Below, one piece after another: positions 11,900 to 20,719 of a stretch of 64,000 nt of DNA. The stretch spans positions 2,743,001 to 2,807,000 of the forward strand of contig NZ_CP125652.1 in NCBI RefSeq assembly GCF_030053135.1, written 5' to 3'. The notes beneath the pieces are model-generated. The model did no database searches, was not told the DNA's origin, and was given only the letters and a program-made list of their open reading frames with translations. A program made the translations under genes and the position numbers. This stretch comes from Rhizobium sp. BT04 (GTDB lineage Bacteria; Pseudomonadota; Alphaproteobacteria; Rhizobiales; Rhizobiaceae). Position 1 is the stretch's first letter. Every line of letters starts with the position of its first letter.

Positions 11900-12487
11900 T
11901 TAAAGCCCGCTTTGCCAGACCTTGATCGCCTCCACTGGCCAGATCAGCATCACCACATTGAGCGTCAGATTATCGCGGATCACATAGCCGGTGAAAATTT
12001 CGAAGAAGATGGCGATCGCCACCGTCAGTGCCACCGGCGCGCGCGATGCGAAGAAGAAGCCGACGCACATGAAGACGGTATCCATCGCCGAATTCAGGAT
12101 GCTGTCGCCGTAATAGTCGAGGGCGATCGTCGCCGTGCGGTAACGGTCGATGATGAGAGGTGAATTCTCGAGCAGCTCCCAGCCGGATTCGATGAACAGC
12201 GCCAACAGCAGTCGTGCCGCCAGCGGCTTGCGGCGCAGGACGAGATGGCCGAGCCCGTAGAACAGGAAGCCGTGGATGATGTGCGACGGCGTGTACCAGT
12301 CCGACAGGTGCTGCGAATTGCCGCTGGTATTGACCCCGCCCTCCCAGAGTTTGACATAACCGCAGGCGCAGATCGGCACGCGGCCCATCATATATTCGGC
12401 GACGATCTGGGCGATCAGCACCGCAAGGCAGGCGACGAACCAGTAGGTCTGGTGTTTCACACGATATTCAACGTCTGCCGCACTCAC
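11900..12487 (-). CDS. DUF2585 (UPF0314) membrane protein
   Basis: The protein has 195 residues and about five membrane helices. [28 protein letters not shown] and [18 protein letters not shown] carry conserved polar residues typical of DUF2585/UPF0314, a Rhizobiales family with no known role. The GTG start at 12487 overlaps the TGA of the septation gene (GTGA), so it is the last gene of the dapF-mtaB-ftsY-ispZ run. It converges with ccmG, with 28 bases between stops. Confidence 0.82.
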   Translation of the reverse strand: MSAADVEYRVKHQTYWFVACLAVLIAQIVAEYMMGRVPICACGYVKLWEGGVNTSGNSQHLSDWYTPSHIIHGFLFYGLGHLVLRRKPLAARLLLALFIESGWELLENSPLIIDRYRTATIALDYYGDSILNSAMDTVFMCVGFFFASRAPVALTVAIAIFFEIFTGYVIRDNLTLNVVMLIWPVEAIKVWQSGL

Positions 12488-13128
12488 TTCTCGCCGTCCG
12501 TTTCCAGGTTGATGCTATGCTTGAGCACCAGCGGCATCTGCGCCAGCGTGAAGATGATGGTGATCGGCATCGTGCCCCAGACCTTGAAGGCGACCCAGGT
12601 GCCGTCGGAAAAATTGCGCCAGACGACTTCGTTCAGCACGGCGAGGAAGAGGAAAAAGATGCCCCAGCGGATGGTGAGCTTGCGCCAGCCCTCGGCATCG
12701 AGCTGGAAGGCGGCATTGAAGACATAGCCGAGCAGCGAGCGGCCGAAGGCAAGCCCGCCGAGCAGCGCCACCCCGAAGAGCGCGTTGACGATGGTCGGCT
12801 TCATTTTGATGAAGGTCTCGTTCTGCAGCCAGATCGACAGCGAGCCGAAAATGACGACGACGATGCCGGAGACAAAGGGCATGATCGGCAGATGGCCGAG
12901 CACGATCTTCGAAACGATCAGCGAGATGATCGTCGCCGCCATGAAGAGCCCGGTCGCCACGAACAGCGGTCCACCCAGTTCGGAAAGCGCCGGAAACTTC
13001 TCCACCAGCCACTGGCCGCGCAGATTGGCGAAAAAGAAGATCAGCAGCGGTCCGAGTTCCAGCGCCAGTTTCAGCAGCGGGTGATGCCGGTCAGCCGCGG
13101 TCGGGGTGATATCGCTTTCGGTGCTCAT
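12484..13128 (-). CDS. ispZ: Intracellular septation protein A-like membrane protein (YciB/IspZ)
   Basis: This 214-residue inner-membrane protein has about five helices. [18 protein letters not shown] near the start and [32 protein letters not shown] near the end are hallmarks of the YciB family, which is tied to septation and envelope integrity. It lies 78 bases after ftsY in the same direction, and its stop overlaps the next start. The function rests on the family only. Confidence 0.9.
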   Translation of the reverse strand: MSTESDITPTAADRHHPLLKLALELGPLLIFFFANLRGQWLVEKFPALSELGGPLFVATGLFMAATIISLIVSKIVLGHLPIMPFVSGIVVVIFGSLSIWLQNETFIKMKPTIVNALFGVALLGGLAFGRSLLGYVFNAAFQLDAEGWRKLTIRWGIFFLFLAVLNEVVWRNFSDGTWVAFKVWGTMPITIIFTLAQMPLVLKHSINLETDGEK

Positions 13129-13206
13129 GCCTTCTTCAAACCTGTTCTTCCTGGAAACCTGCGGGCCGGCCGTGCCTTGCAGGCTTTCGGCGGCATATCT
13201 GTGGCA

Positions 13207-14769
13207 TCATTGCCCAAGTCCGGCAATGGCATGCGCGAAATCCTCGGCCTCGAACGGCTCGAGATCGTCGACACCTTCGCCGACACCGATGAAATAGACC
13301 GGCAGCTTGTGCTTGGCGGAAATGGCGACGAGGATGCCGCCCCGCGCCGTGCCGTCAAGCTTTGTCATGATCAGCCCGTTGACGCCGGCAACATTGCGGA
13401 AGATCTCGACCTGGCTGAGCGCATTCTGCCCCGTCGTGGCATCGAGCGTCTGCAGCACGGTATGCGGCGCATCGGGATCGAGTTTGCCGAGCACGCGCAC
13501 GATCTTCTCGAGTTCGGCCATCAGCTCGGCCTTGTTCTGCAGGCGGCCGGCGGTATCGACGATCAGCACGTCGCATTTTTTTGCCTTCGCCTGTTCGAAG
13601 GCATCATAGGCAAGGCCTGCGGCATCGGCGCCGAGCTTGGTGCCGATGAATTCGGAATTGGTCCGCTCGGCCCAGATCTTCAGCTGCTCGATCGCCGCCG
13701 CACGGAAAGTATCGCCGGCGGCCAGCATCACCTTCAGCCCGGCACCGGAAAGCTTCGCCGCCAGCTTGCCGATCGTCGTCGTCTTGCCCGTGCCGTTGAC
13801 GCCGACGACGAGGATGACATGCGGCTTGTGCGAGAGGTCGAGCTGCAGCGGCCTGGCGACCGGCTTCAGGACCTTGGCGATTTCGGACGCCATGATCCGG
13901 CTGACATCCTCGCCGGTGACGTCCTTGCCATAGCGCTCGGACGCGAGTGTGTCGGTGACGCGCAGCGCGGTCTCGACGCCGAGATCGGCCTGGATCAGCA
14001 GGTCTTCGAGATCCTGCAGCGTCTCGTCATCGAGCTTGCGCTTGGTGAAGAGCGCGGCGATCTGGCCGGTCAGTTGCGAGGAGGTGCGCGCAAGCCCGTT
14101 GCGCAGGCGCTGGAACCAGCTGAGCCTCGGCTGGAGGACAACGGGCTCGGGTTCGGCGATCTTCGGGCCGGTGGCGAAGCCTTTTGGGAGGATGGGGTCA
14201 GACTGCGCCGATTCGACCAACTCCGGTGACGGGAGGGGCGTTTCGGCTGAAATGTCGCGATCCGCGGCCTCCCCCTCTACCCTGCCGGGCATCCCCTCCA
14301 CAGATGGGGGGAGACTCGTGGCGATGTCTTCCGCCGCATCCTCTGAATCCTGTGAGGCAGTATTAGCCTGATCTTCGCCATCGATTGCCTGGCGATCGGT
14401 ATCCGCGCGTTCAGTCCCCCCACCTGTGGGGGGGACGCCCGGCAGGGTAGGGGGGGTATCTTGCGCGGCCTCCGCCTCGGCTTCCAGCAATGAAAGCGGC
14501 ACGACGCCCATGTCGCTCAACCGGTCGGCGGCGGGCAGAATTGCGGCTTCGACATCATCTTTAGCAACCGGCGCCTCGATCCCGGCCTCGTCAATATCGG
14601 CAGCCGGCCCGCCGGCCGTATCCATTTCCTCGGTCACCACCCAATCGTCAGCAACCGGCAGATCTTCGTCGCGCGAACGCGGCCCCAGCTCCTTTTCCAC
14701 GGCTGCAGGCACAGGCTCTTCAGCCGGCTTGCCGAAGGTGAAGACCTTTTTGATAAAACTGAGCGCCAT
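13207..14769 (-). CDS. ftsY: Signal recognition particle receptor FtsY
   Basis: FtsY (520 residues) is the SRP receptor GTPase that docks translating ribosomes at the membrane. The acidic N-terminal A region (about 1-210) is followed by the NG domain. Nucleotide motifs are GVNGTGKTTTIGKLA (G1), DTFRAAAIEQL, DTAGRLQNK (G3) and TKLDGTARGG (G4). Residues about 104-168 are encoded by an inverted-repeat element lying in frame (14268-14460), giving low-complexity stretches such as PPTLPGVPPTGGG and LPPSVEGMPGRVEGE. The NG domain is unaffected. It follows mtaB by 16 bases. Confidence 0.96.
   Translation of the reverse strand: MALSFIKKVFTFGKPAEEPVPAAVEKELGPRSRDEDLPVADDWVVTEEMDTAGGPAADIDEAGIEAPVAKDDVEAAILPAADRLSDMGVVPLSLLEAEAEAAQDTPPTLPGVPPTGGGTERADTDRQAIDGEDQANTASQDSEDAAEDIATSLPPSVEGMPGRVEGEAADRDISAETPLPSPELVESAQSDPILPKGFATGPKIAEPEPVVLQPRLSWFQRLRNGLARTSSQLTGQIAALFTKRKLDDETLQDLEDLLIQADLGVETALRVTDTLASERYGKDVTGEDVSRIMASEIAKVLKPVARPLQLDLSHKPHVILVVGVNGTGKTTTIGKLAAKLSGAGLKVMLAAGDTFRAAAIEQLKIWAERTNSEFIGTKLGADAAGLAYDAFEQAKAKKCDVLIVDTAGRLQNKAELMAELEKIVRVLGKLDPDAPHTVLQTLDATTGQNALSQVEIFRNVAGVNGLIMTKLDGTARGGILVAISAKHKLPVYFIGVGEGVDDLEPFEAEDFAHAIAGLGQ
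14268..14460. repeat. Inverted-repeat element inside the ftsY coding region
   Basis: Bases 14268-14317 and 14411-14460 are inverted copies sharing the core CTACCCTGCCGGGC followed by a C-run/CACAG/TGGGGGG arm, with a few mismatches. About 93 bases separate them. The whole unit stays open in the ftsY frame and codes for part of the variable acidic domain. The CCCTGCCGGGC...GGGGGGA pattern is one I recall as a dispersed intergenic repeat of rhizobia. The plan (two roughly 45-bp inverted arms around a spacer near 95 bp) matches the unit between ccmA and ccmB. Confidence 0.8.
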
Positions 14770-14785
14770 GGGGATTCCGTGAAAG

Positions 14786-16060
14786 TCAGGCCGCGGCAGC
14801 GGCCGTCAATTGCATGTCGAGATGCTTGCCATTGTGGCCGGTGATCGTGACCGGCACAAGTTCGCCGGGACGAAGGCCGGGCGCGGCAACCAGCGTGAAG
14901 TTTTCCGTATGCGCCAGGCCGTTGTTTTCAACAAGCAGCCATTGCCGGGTTCCGATCATGCCGTCGAGATGGGATTGATGCAGCCTATGTCCAGTGGCGC
15001 GCAGCCTGGCGGCGCGATCCTTGACCAGCGACCGGTCGAGCTGCGGCATGCGGGCGGCCGGCGTGCCGGGACGCGGGCTGTAGGGGAAAACATGCAGGTG
15101 GGCGATATCAGCCTCTTCGGCCAGCCGCACGGCATTGCCGAACATCTCTTCGGTTTCGGTGGGAAAGCCGGCGATCATATCGGCGCCGAAGCTCATCTCG
15201 GGGCGAAGGCGGCGTGCCTCCTCGATGAAACGCAGCGCATCGGCGCGCAAATGCCGGCGCTTCATGCGCTTTAGGATCATGTCGTCGCCGTGCTGCAGCG
15301 AGAGATGCAGATGCGGCATGAAGCGCGGCTCGTCGGCAATCAGATCCATCAGATGGGCATCGGCCTCGATACTGTCGATCGAGGAAAGCCTGAGGCGGCG
15401 GATATCGGGGAGCTGCTTCAGCAGCGTCTTCGCCAAAAGCCCGAGCGTCGGGGCGCCGGGCAGATCGCCGCCATAGCTGGTGGCGTCGACGCCGGTCAGC
15501 ACGATCTCGCAATAGCCGCCGTCGACGAGCTTGCGGGCCTGGTCGACGACCGCCCCCATCGGCACCGAGCGGGAATTGCCGCGGCCATAGGGGATGATGC
15601 AGAAGGTGCAGCGATGGTCGCAGCCGTTCTGCACCTGGATGAAGGCGCGCACATGGCCGTCGATATGCCTGACCATCTGCGGCGCCGTCGCCTTGACGCT
15701 CATGATGTCGTTGACGCGGAGCTTCTCTTCGGCCGAGACGCCGAAATCCGGCAGGCTGCGATAGGAGGCGCTGGTCAGCTTCTCCTCGTTGCCGAGCACG
15801 GCATCGACCTCCGCCATTTCGGCAAAGGTCTGTTTTTCCGTCTGCGCGGCACAGCCGGTGACGATGATGCGGGCATGCGGATTGTCGCGCCGCGCCCGGC
15901 GGATCGCCTGGCGTGCCTGGCGCACGGCCTCGCCGGTCACCGCACAGGTATTGACCAGGATGGCATTGTTGAGCCCGGCCTTTTCAGCCTGCGCCTTCAT
16001 CACTTCGGATTCATATGTGTTGAGGCGGCAGCCGAAGGTAATGACCTCGACGCCGCTCAC
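14786..16060 (-). CDS. mtaB: tRNA t6A37 methylthiotransferase MtaB
   Basis: This 424-residue radical-SAM enzyme should convert t6A37 to ms2t6A37 in ANN-decoding tRNAs. The N-terminal UPF0004 domain begins [18 protein letters not shown]; the order CRLNTYES points to MtaB, not MiaB. The radical-SAM cluster motif is [16 protein letters not shown] (CxxxCxxC). A C-terminal TRAM-like part ends the protein. The GTG at 16060 overlaps the dapF stop (GTGA) and is chosen because the conserved N-terminus starts three residues later. A longer in-frame ORF upstream only overlaps dapF. Confidence 0.92.
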   Translation of the reverse strand: MSGVEVITFGCRLNTYESEVMKAQAEKAGLNNAILVNTCAVTGEAVRQARQAIRRARRDNPHARIIVTGCAAQTEKQTFAEMAEVDAVLGNEEKLTSASYRSLPDFGVSAEEKLRVNDIMSVKATAPQMVRHIDGHVRAFIQVQNGCDHRCTFCIIPYGRGNSRSVPMGAVVDQARKLVDGGYCEIVLTGVDATSYGGDLPGAPTLGLLAKTLLKQLPDIRRLRLSSIDSIEADAHLMDLIADEPRFMPHLHLSLQHGDDMILKRMKRRHLRADALRFIEEARRLRPEMSFGADMIAGFPTETEEMFGNAVRLAEEADIAHLHVFPYSPRPGTPAARMPQLDRSLVKDRAARLRATGHRLHQSHLDGMIGTRQWLLVENNGLAHTENFTLVAAPGLRPGELVPVTITGHNGKHLDMQLTAAAAA

Positions 16061-16962
16061 TGCGCCTCCGCCTCTCGGGTATCCTCGCGCGACCAGAGAC
16101 CCGTCGACGGATCGAGCCTGCCCGACCATTCCCATTCGGCCGGGCCGGTCATGATGACATGGTCGTCGCGCTCGCGCCATTCGATGGAAAGCGTGGCCGG
16201 CGGCTTGGCGCTCGCCACATTGATCGTCACAGTGCGGCCGGTACGGCCGGTGCGCGCAGCACTGACGGCGGCAGAACAGGCGGCCGAGCCGCAGGCAAGC
16301 GTCAATCCCGCACCGCGCTCCCAGGTGCGCGTCGTCAGGGATGTCGGTGAGGTCACTTGCGCCAGCGTGATATTGGCGCGCTCGGGAAACATCGGATGGT
16401 TTTCGAGCAGCGGTCCGAAACGGGCGAGATCATAGGACATCACGTCTCTGTCGACCCAGAAGATCGCATGCGGATTGCCCATCGACATCGCCGACGGCGA
16501 ATGCAGCACCGGATTGTCGATCGGGCCGATCTGCAGTTCGATGCGGCTGGTATCGTGGAATTCTTCCGCCAGCGGGATCCTGTCCCAATTAAAGACCGGC
16601 CGGCCCATATCGACGGAAATCGTGCCGTCTTCATGCTCGACCGCATTGAGGATGCCCGCAACCGTCTGGAAGGTGAAGGCCTTTCGGCCGGTCTCGGCGG
16701 CAAGCGCCTGCACGACGCATCGCGTGCCATTGCCGCAGGCCTGCGCCTTCGAGCCGTCGGAATTCAGGATATCGATGAAGGCATCGGTGCCGTCGGCCTT
16801 CGGATCATGGATCGCCATGATCTGATCGAACTCGGTCTGCGGATCGGCATTGAGTGCGACCGCCGCCGCCGGCGTCACCTTATCCGGCCGCCCGCGCATG
16901 TCGACGACCAGGATCTTGTTGCCAAGCCCGTTCATCCTCGCGAATTCGACCGTTGCGCTCAT
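16057..16962 (-). CDS. dapF: Diaminopimelate epimerase
   Basis: DapF (301 residues) converts LL- to meso-diaminopimelate for lysine and peptidoglycan synthesis. The two catalytic cysteines are seen in [10 protein letters not shown] and [13 protein letters not shown]. The beginning [20 protein letters not shown] and PHAIFWVD also fit. It is the first gene of the minus-strand run dapF-mtaB-ftsY-ispZ-DUF2585 and is translationally coupled to mtaB. Confidence 0.95.
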   Translation of the reverse strand: MSATVEFARMNGLGNKILVVDMRGRPDKVTPAAAVALNADPQTEFDQIMAIHDPKADGTDAFIDILNSDGSKAQACGNGTRCVVQALAAETGRKAFTFQTVAGILNAVEHEDGTISVDMGRPVFNWDRIPLAEEFHDTSRIELQIGPIDNPVLHSPSAMSMGNPHAIFWVDRDVMSYDLARFGPLLENHPMFPERANITLAQVTSPTSLTTRTWERGAGLTLACGSAACSAAVSAARTGRTGRTVTINVASAKPPATLSIEWRERDDHVIMTGPAEWEWSGRLDPSTGLWSREDTREAEAQ

Positions 16963-17074
16963 GATATCATTCCGTCCGTCTTTCCGCTGTATATGGCGGA
17001 AATGCGAAGGAATTACCAGTGGGTGAGTGCCGGGCAGGTTTGCCGCCGGCTGCCCTTTCGAGGCAGTTCAGCCT

Positions 17075-17278
17075 TTAACGCCGCGCACCGTCGGAATCGA
17101 AAGACGCCGCATGTGCTTCGACGATAGCGGCGGTGATGACTTTTCTCAGCTCGTAGACCAGCGAGCGGGACCGTTTGCGGTCCAGGTCCTGTGCCGCCTT
17201 AGCAAGGTTCAGGCCTTCATTCAGGACAATATGGTGAGCCCGTGCCAGCGCCCAGCTCTCAATATCAGGATTTATCAT
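17075..17278 (-). CDS. Small hypothetical protein (67 residues)
   Basis: I do not recognise this protein. From ATG at 17278 it reads MINPDIESWALARAHHIVL, then a charged helical stretch with AKAAQDLDRKRSRSLVYEL, and ends SFDSDGARR. It looks soluble and all-helical. GGAG lies seven bases before the ATG, better than for the upstream in-frame start at 17299. Upstream sequence (17280-17400) is AT-rich, as expected for a promoter region. It sits between dapF and ffh in the opposite direction to ffh. Confidence 0.55.
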   Translation of the reverse strand: MINPDIESWALARAHHIVLNEGLNLAKAAQDLDRKRSRSLVYELRKVITAAIVEAHAASFDSDGARR

Positions 17279-17484
17279 TCGATATCTCCGCCGAATCATT
17301 CGGCATCAAGGATATTTACGAATCATTTTACAGGATGCACTTAAGTAGAAAGTAGAATCATAAGTGGAATATTTTGCAACTGGCCTATATCGCGAATTTG
17401 GACTGTCGGCCGGAATTTTAATCGCTCGCGCCAGGTCGCAGCGCTTCCGACAAGCCCGCCACGCGGTCATTCGACGCATTCGCC

Positions 17485-17513
17485 TTGACTTTCCCACTGC
17501 TTTCCTGTTTATC
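17485..17513 (+). promoter_or_regulatory. Candidate sigma-70 promoter upstream of ffh
   Basis: TTGACT (17485-17490) and TTTATC (17508-17513) are 17 bases apart. The -35 fits the rhizobial CTTGAC consensus well; the -10 is only fair. Transcription would start near 17520. Confidence 0.5.
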
Positions 17514-17519
17514 GCGCCC

Positions 17520-17618
17520 AATCCGCGACGAGCCTGATGACTCCGAGCCGCCGACCGGGACCCTGATATCCCGGAGGTCAACACCCGACAGCGCGATGCG
17601 CCCTCGGGTGCTTTTTGG
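17520..17618 (+). ncRNA. Candidate small RNA or attenuated leader upstream of ffh
   Basis: Between the promoter-like pair and a terminator-like hairpin lies a unit of about 100 bases. CCGGGA (17555-17560) pairs with TCCCGG (17569-17574). CACCCGA (17582-17588) pairs with TCGGGTG (17604-17610), with an inner GCGC/GCGC pairing, and CTTTTTGG follows. This could be a small RNA or a premature-termination leader of ffh. It does not contain the GGAAGGAAGCAGCC-type core of 4.5S RNA, so it is not the SRP RNA. The family is unknown to me. Confidence 0.4.
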
Positions 17619-17700
17619 CTTTGCGTCTTGTTTTCGTCAAGGAAAAGCACGACGTTTCCGGGCATATCGAACCCGCCCGAAACGTATCAAGGAAGAGCCG

Positions 17701-19278
17701 ATGTTTGAAAACCTCCAGGACCGTCTTGGATCCATTCTGAATGGACTGACAGGCCGTGGCGCGCTTTCGGAAGCCGATGTTTCCGCAGCGCTGCGAGAGG
17801 TTCGCCGTGCGTTGCTGGAGGCCGACGTCGCGCTCGACGTCATACGTTCCTTTACCGACCGCGTGCGTGAAAAGGCCGTCGGCGCCGAGATCCTGAAGTC
17901 GATCAAGCCCGGCCAGATGGTCGTCAAGATCGTCCATGACGAACTGATCGAGATGCTGGGCGGCGAAGGGGTGGGCATCGACCTGCATGCGGCCGCCCCC
18001 GTCGTCGTCATGATGGTCGGCCTGCAGGGCTCCGGCAAGACGACGACGACGGCGAAGATCGCCCATCGCCTGTCGACGCGCGATAAGAAGAAAGTGCTGA
18101 TGGCGTCGCTCGACACGCGCCGTCCGGCAGCCCAGGAGCAGCTTCGCCAGCTCGGCGCGCAGGCGAGCATCGACACGCTCCCTGTTATCGCAGGCCAGTC
18201 TCCGACAGATATCGCTGCCCGCGCCGTGCAGGCGGCCAGACTCGGCGGCCATGACGTCGTCATCCTCGATACCGCCGGCCGCACCCATATCGACGAGCCC
18301 TTGATGGTCGAGATGGCCGACATCAAGAAGCGCTCGAACCCGCATGAAATCCTGCTGGTCGCCGACAGCTTGACCGGTCAGGATGCCGTCAACCTCGCCC
18401 GCAATTTCGACGAACGCGTCGGCATCACCGGCCTGGTGCTGACCCGTATGGACGGCGACGGCCGCGGCGGTGCCGCCCTTTCGATGCGCGCCGTCACCGG
18501 CAAGCCGATCAAGCTGATCGGCGTCGGCGAGAAGATGAGCGAGCTCGAGGAGTTCCATCCCCGCCGCATCGCCGACCGCATCCTCGGCATGGGCGACATC
18601 GTCTCGCTCGTCGAGCGCGCCGCGGAGAATATCGACGCCGAAAAGGCGGCCGCCATGGCCGCCAAGATGGCCAAGGGCAAGTTCGACCTCGACGACCTCG
18701 CCGATCAGCTGCGCCAGATGCAGAAGATGGGCGGCATGGGCGGCATCATGGGCATGATGCCGGGCATGGCGGGCATGAAGGACAAGATGGCCGCAGCCGG
18801 CCTCGACGATAAGCTTTTCGGCCGCCAGATCGCCATCATCCAGTCGATGACCAAAGCCGAGCGCGCCAACCCCGACCTGCTCAAGCATTCGCGCAAGAAG
18901 CGCATCGCCGCCGGCTCCGGCACCGATGCCGCCGCCATCAACAAGCTTCTGAAGATGCATCGCCAAATGGCCGACATGATGAAGATGATGGGCGGCAAGG
19001 GCAAAGGCGGCATGATGAAGCAGATGATGGGCGGCCTTGCCGGCAAGATGGGACTTGGCGGCGGTATGGGCGGCATGCCCGATCTCTCGAATATCGACCC
19101 GAAGCAGCTTGAAGCGCTGCAGAAGCAGGCGGAAGCCGCGGGTCTCGGAAAGCCGGGTGGGGGTATGCCCGGTCTAGGCGGAGGCTTGCCGGGCGGATTG
19201 CCCGGTCTTGGCGGCGCAAAGCTGCCGGGCCTCGGTGGTGGTTTCCCGGGCCTGCCCGGATTGCCCAAGAAGAAGTGA
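17701..19278 (+). CDS. ffh: Signal recognition particle protein Ffh (SRP54)
   Basis: Ffh (525 residues) binds 4.5S RNA and signal peptides and pairs with FtsY. N and G domains show GLQGSGKTTTTAKIAH, DTRRPAAQEQLRQLG, DTAGR and TRMDGDGRGGAA. The methionine-rich M domain starts near residue 325 (MQKMGGMGGIMGMM). The tail after about residue 450 is unusually long: first Met/Lys/Gly-rich, then Pro-Gly-Leu-Gly repeats ending PGLPGLPKKK. ATG at 17701 follows AAGGAAG; the 72-codon upstream in-frame extension is leader sequence. Confidence 0.96.
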   Translation: MFENLQDRLGSILNGLTGRGALSEADVSAALREVRRALLEADVALDVIRSFTDRVREKAVGAEILKSIKPGQMVVKIVHDELIEMLGGEGVGIDLHAAAPVVVMMVGLQGSGKTTTTAKIAHRLSTRDKKKVLMASLDTRRPAAQEQLRQLGAQASIDTLPVIAGQSPTDIAARAVQAARLGGHDVVILDTAGRTHIDEPLMVEMADIKKRSNPHEILLVADSLTGQDAVNLARNFDERVGITGLVLTRMDGDGRGGAALSMRAVTGKPIKLIGVGEKMSELEEFHPRRIADRILGMGDIVSLVERAAENIDAEKAAAMAAKMAKGKFDLDDLADQLRQMQKMGGMGGIMGMMPGMAGMKDKMAAAGLDDKLFGRQIAIIQSMTKAERANPDLLKHSRKKRIAAGSGTDAAAINKLLKMHRQMADMMKMMGGKGKGGMMKQMMGGLAGKMGLGGGMGGMPDLSNIDPKQLEALQKQAEAAGLGKPGGGMPGLGGGLPGGLPGLGGAKLPGLGGGFPGLPGLPKKK

Positions 19279-19294
19279 AAGGATCGCCTGCCCC

Positions 19295-19615
19295 ATGATT
19301 GATCCAGACGTCAAAGCCCAGCTTTCGAGCTACCGCCAGTCGATCGACAATATCGATGCGGCGCTCGTCCACATTCTGGCCGAACGCTTCCGCTGCACCA
19401 AAGAGGTCGGCGTGCTGAAGGCCAAATACAAGTTGCCGCCGGCCGATCCGGCGCGCGAGGAATACCAGATCGCTCGTCTTCGTCAGCTTGCCGAAGATGC
19501 GCATCTGGACCCGGATTTCGCCGAGAAGTTCCTGAACTTCGTCATCAAGGAAGTCATCCGGCATCATGAGCAGATCGCTGCGGATCACGCTGAACAGAGC
19601 GCCGCAGCCCGATAG
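19295..19615 (+). CDS. Chorismate mutase (AroQ alpha class)
   Basis: This 106-residue all-helical protein is of the AroQ type, which rearranges chorismate to prephenate for Phe/Tyr synthesis. The first helix has YRQSIDNIDAALVHILAERF, then TKEVGVLKAKY with the active-site Lys. REEYQIARLRQLAED and the end EVIRHHEQIAAD complete the three-helix plan. ATG at 19295 lies 16 bases after ffh and follows AAAGGA. It is likely cotranscribed with ffh and rpsP, an arrangement common in Rhizobiales. Confidence 0.9.
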   Translation: MIDPDVKAQLSSYRQSIDNIDAALVHILAERFRCTKEVGVLKAKYKLPPADPAREEYQIARLRQLAEDAHLDPDFAEKFLNFVIKEVIRHHEQIAADHAEQSAAAR

Positions 19616-19663
19616 TCATTACCGCCCATGAAGCGGTCAAGAAAAGCCTAAGGAGTAAAGAAC

Positions 19664-20035
19664 ATGGCACTGAAAATTCGTCTCGCCCGCGGTGGCTCCA
19701 AGAAGCGCCCGTACTACCACGTCGTTCTCGCCGATGCGCGCAGCCCGCGTGACGGCCGCTTCCTCGAAAACCTCGGCTCGTGGAACCCGATGCTCGCCAA
19801 GGACGACGAGAAGCGCGTTCAGCTCAACGCCGAGCGCATCAAGCACTGGATCGAAAACGGCGCCCAGCCGACCGACCGCGTTCTGCGTTTCCTCGATGAG
19901 GCCGGCGTTGCCAAGCGCGAAGCCAAGAACAACCCTGAGAAGGCAAAGCCCGGCAAGCGCGCCCAGGAACGCGCCGCAGAAAAGGCTCAGAAGATCGCTG
20001 ACGCCGCCGCTGCTGCCGCCGACGCCGCGGAATAA
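19664..20035 (+). CDS. rpsP: 30S ribosomal protein S16
   Basis: S16 has 123 residues. The beginning [20 protein letters not shown] and [14 protein letters not shown] are classic S16. A C-terminal extension rich in Ala/Lys (about 90-123) is usual in alphaproteobacteria. AAGGAG precedes the ATG by eight bases. A very strong hairpin follows, so rimM-trmD-rplS downstream may be partly uncoupled. Confidence 0.97.
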   Translation: MALKIRLARGGSKKRPYYHVVLADARSPRDGRFLENLGSWNPMLAKDDEKRVQLNAERIKHWIENGAQPTDRVLRFLDEAGVAKREAKNNPEKAKPGKRAQERAAEKAQKIADAAAAAADAAE

Positions 20036-20053
20036 TCGGGACCCCCCCTTTCT

Positions 20054-20090
20054 AACGGGCGGCATGGCGACATGCCGCCCGTTTTCGTTT
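20054..20090 (+). terminator. Strong terminator-like hairpin between rpsP and rimM
   Basis: AACGGGCGGCATG (20054-20066) pairs perfectly over 13 bp with 20071-20083, around a GCGA tetraloop. It runs into TTCGTTT. This is one of the most stable hairpins of the window, 19 bases after the rpsP stop. It probably ends or strongly reduces transcription into rimM. Confidence 0.85.
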
Positions 20091-20149
20091 CCAATCGCCC
20101 ACACTTCGTTTATGAGAAACCTGTCTTCCGGCTTCACATGAAGGAACCC

Positions 20150-20719
20150 ATGACAAAGCTTGAAAACCCCGTTCTGATGGCAACGATCGGCGGTGCGCAA
20201 GGCCTCCGGGGAGAGGTGCGCGCCAAGGCCTACACGGCCGATCCCGGCGCCCTTGGCGACTACGGCCACCTGCACAGCATGGACGGCCGCAGCTTCGAAG
20301 TCCTCGAAATCCGTGAGACCAAGAATGTCGTCGTCGTCCGCTTCCGCGGCGTCAACGACCGCAATGCCGCCGAGGCGCTGAACGGCCTTGAACTTTATAT
20401 CGAGCGCGACAACCTGCCGGACGAGGAGCTGGAGGACGACGAGTTCTACTACGCCGATCTCGAAGGGCTCGAAGCACTTGACGACAAGGGTGTCAGCTAC
20501 GGCACGGTCACCGGCGTCTTCGATTTCGGCGCCGGCGATCTCTTGGAGCTCAAGGGCCCGGGCAAGCGCCCGGTGCTGATCCCCTTCTCCGAAGTTTCGG
20601 TGCTGGAGATCGACCTCGAGGCCGGCACGCTGCTGATCGATCCGCTGGCGGCAGGACTGGTCGACGATCCCGAAGAGCTTTCGAAATTCACCGCGGACAA
20701 GCCGAAAAAGAAGAAGTGA
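20150..20719 (+). CDS. rimM: Ribosome maturation factor RimM
   Basis: RimM (189 residues) binds S19 in 30S assembly. The N-terminal domain has [19 protein letters not shown]; the PRC-barrel part has [10 protein letters not shown] and [17 protein letters not shown]. The Lys-rich end KPKKKK is common in this group. ATG at 20150 is preceded by AAGGA. Its stop overlaps the trmD start in TGATG. Confidence 0.94.
   Translation: MTKLENPVLMATIGGAQGLRGEVRAKAYTADPGALGDYGHLHSMDGRSFEVLEIRETKNVVVVRFRGVNDRNAAEALNGLELYIERDNLPDEELEDDEFYYADLEGLEALDDKGVSYGTVTGVFDFGAGDLLELKGPGKRPVLIPFSEVSVLEIDLEAGTLLIDPLAAGLVDDPEELSKFTADKPKKKK

Larger units (their letters stand above)
17279..17700. other. Intergenic region before ffh
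   Basis: These 422 bases hold no convincing gene. The first 120 bases are AT-rich. From 17485 there is a promoter-like pair, then two hairpins, the second with a T-tract, all described as separate entries. The remaining 80 bases lead to the ffh ribosome binding site (AAGGAAGAGCC). Confidence 0.6.

Noticed and set aside
12517..14229. 570-codon plus-strand open frame opposite ispZ and ftsY
   Set aside because: It is a shadow; both minus-strand genes carry clear motifs and the plus-strand product looks like random charged sequence.
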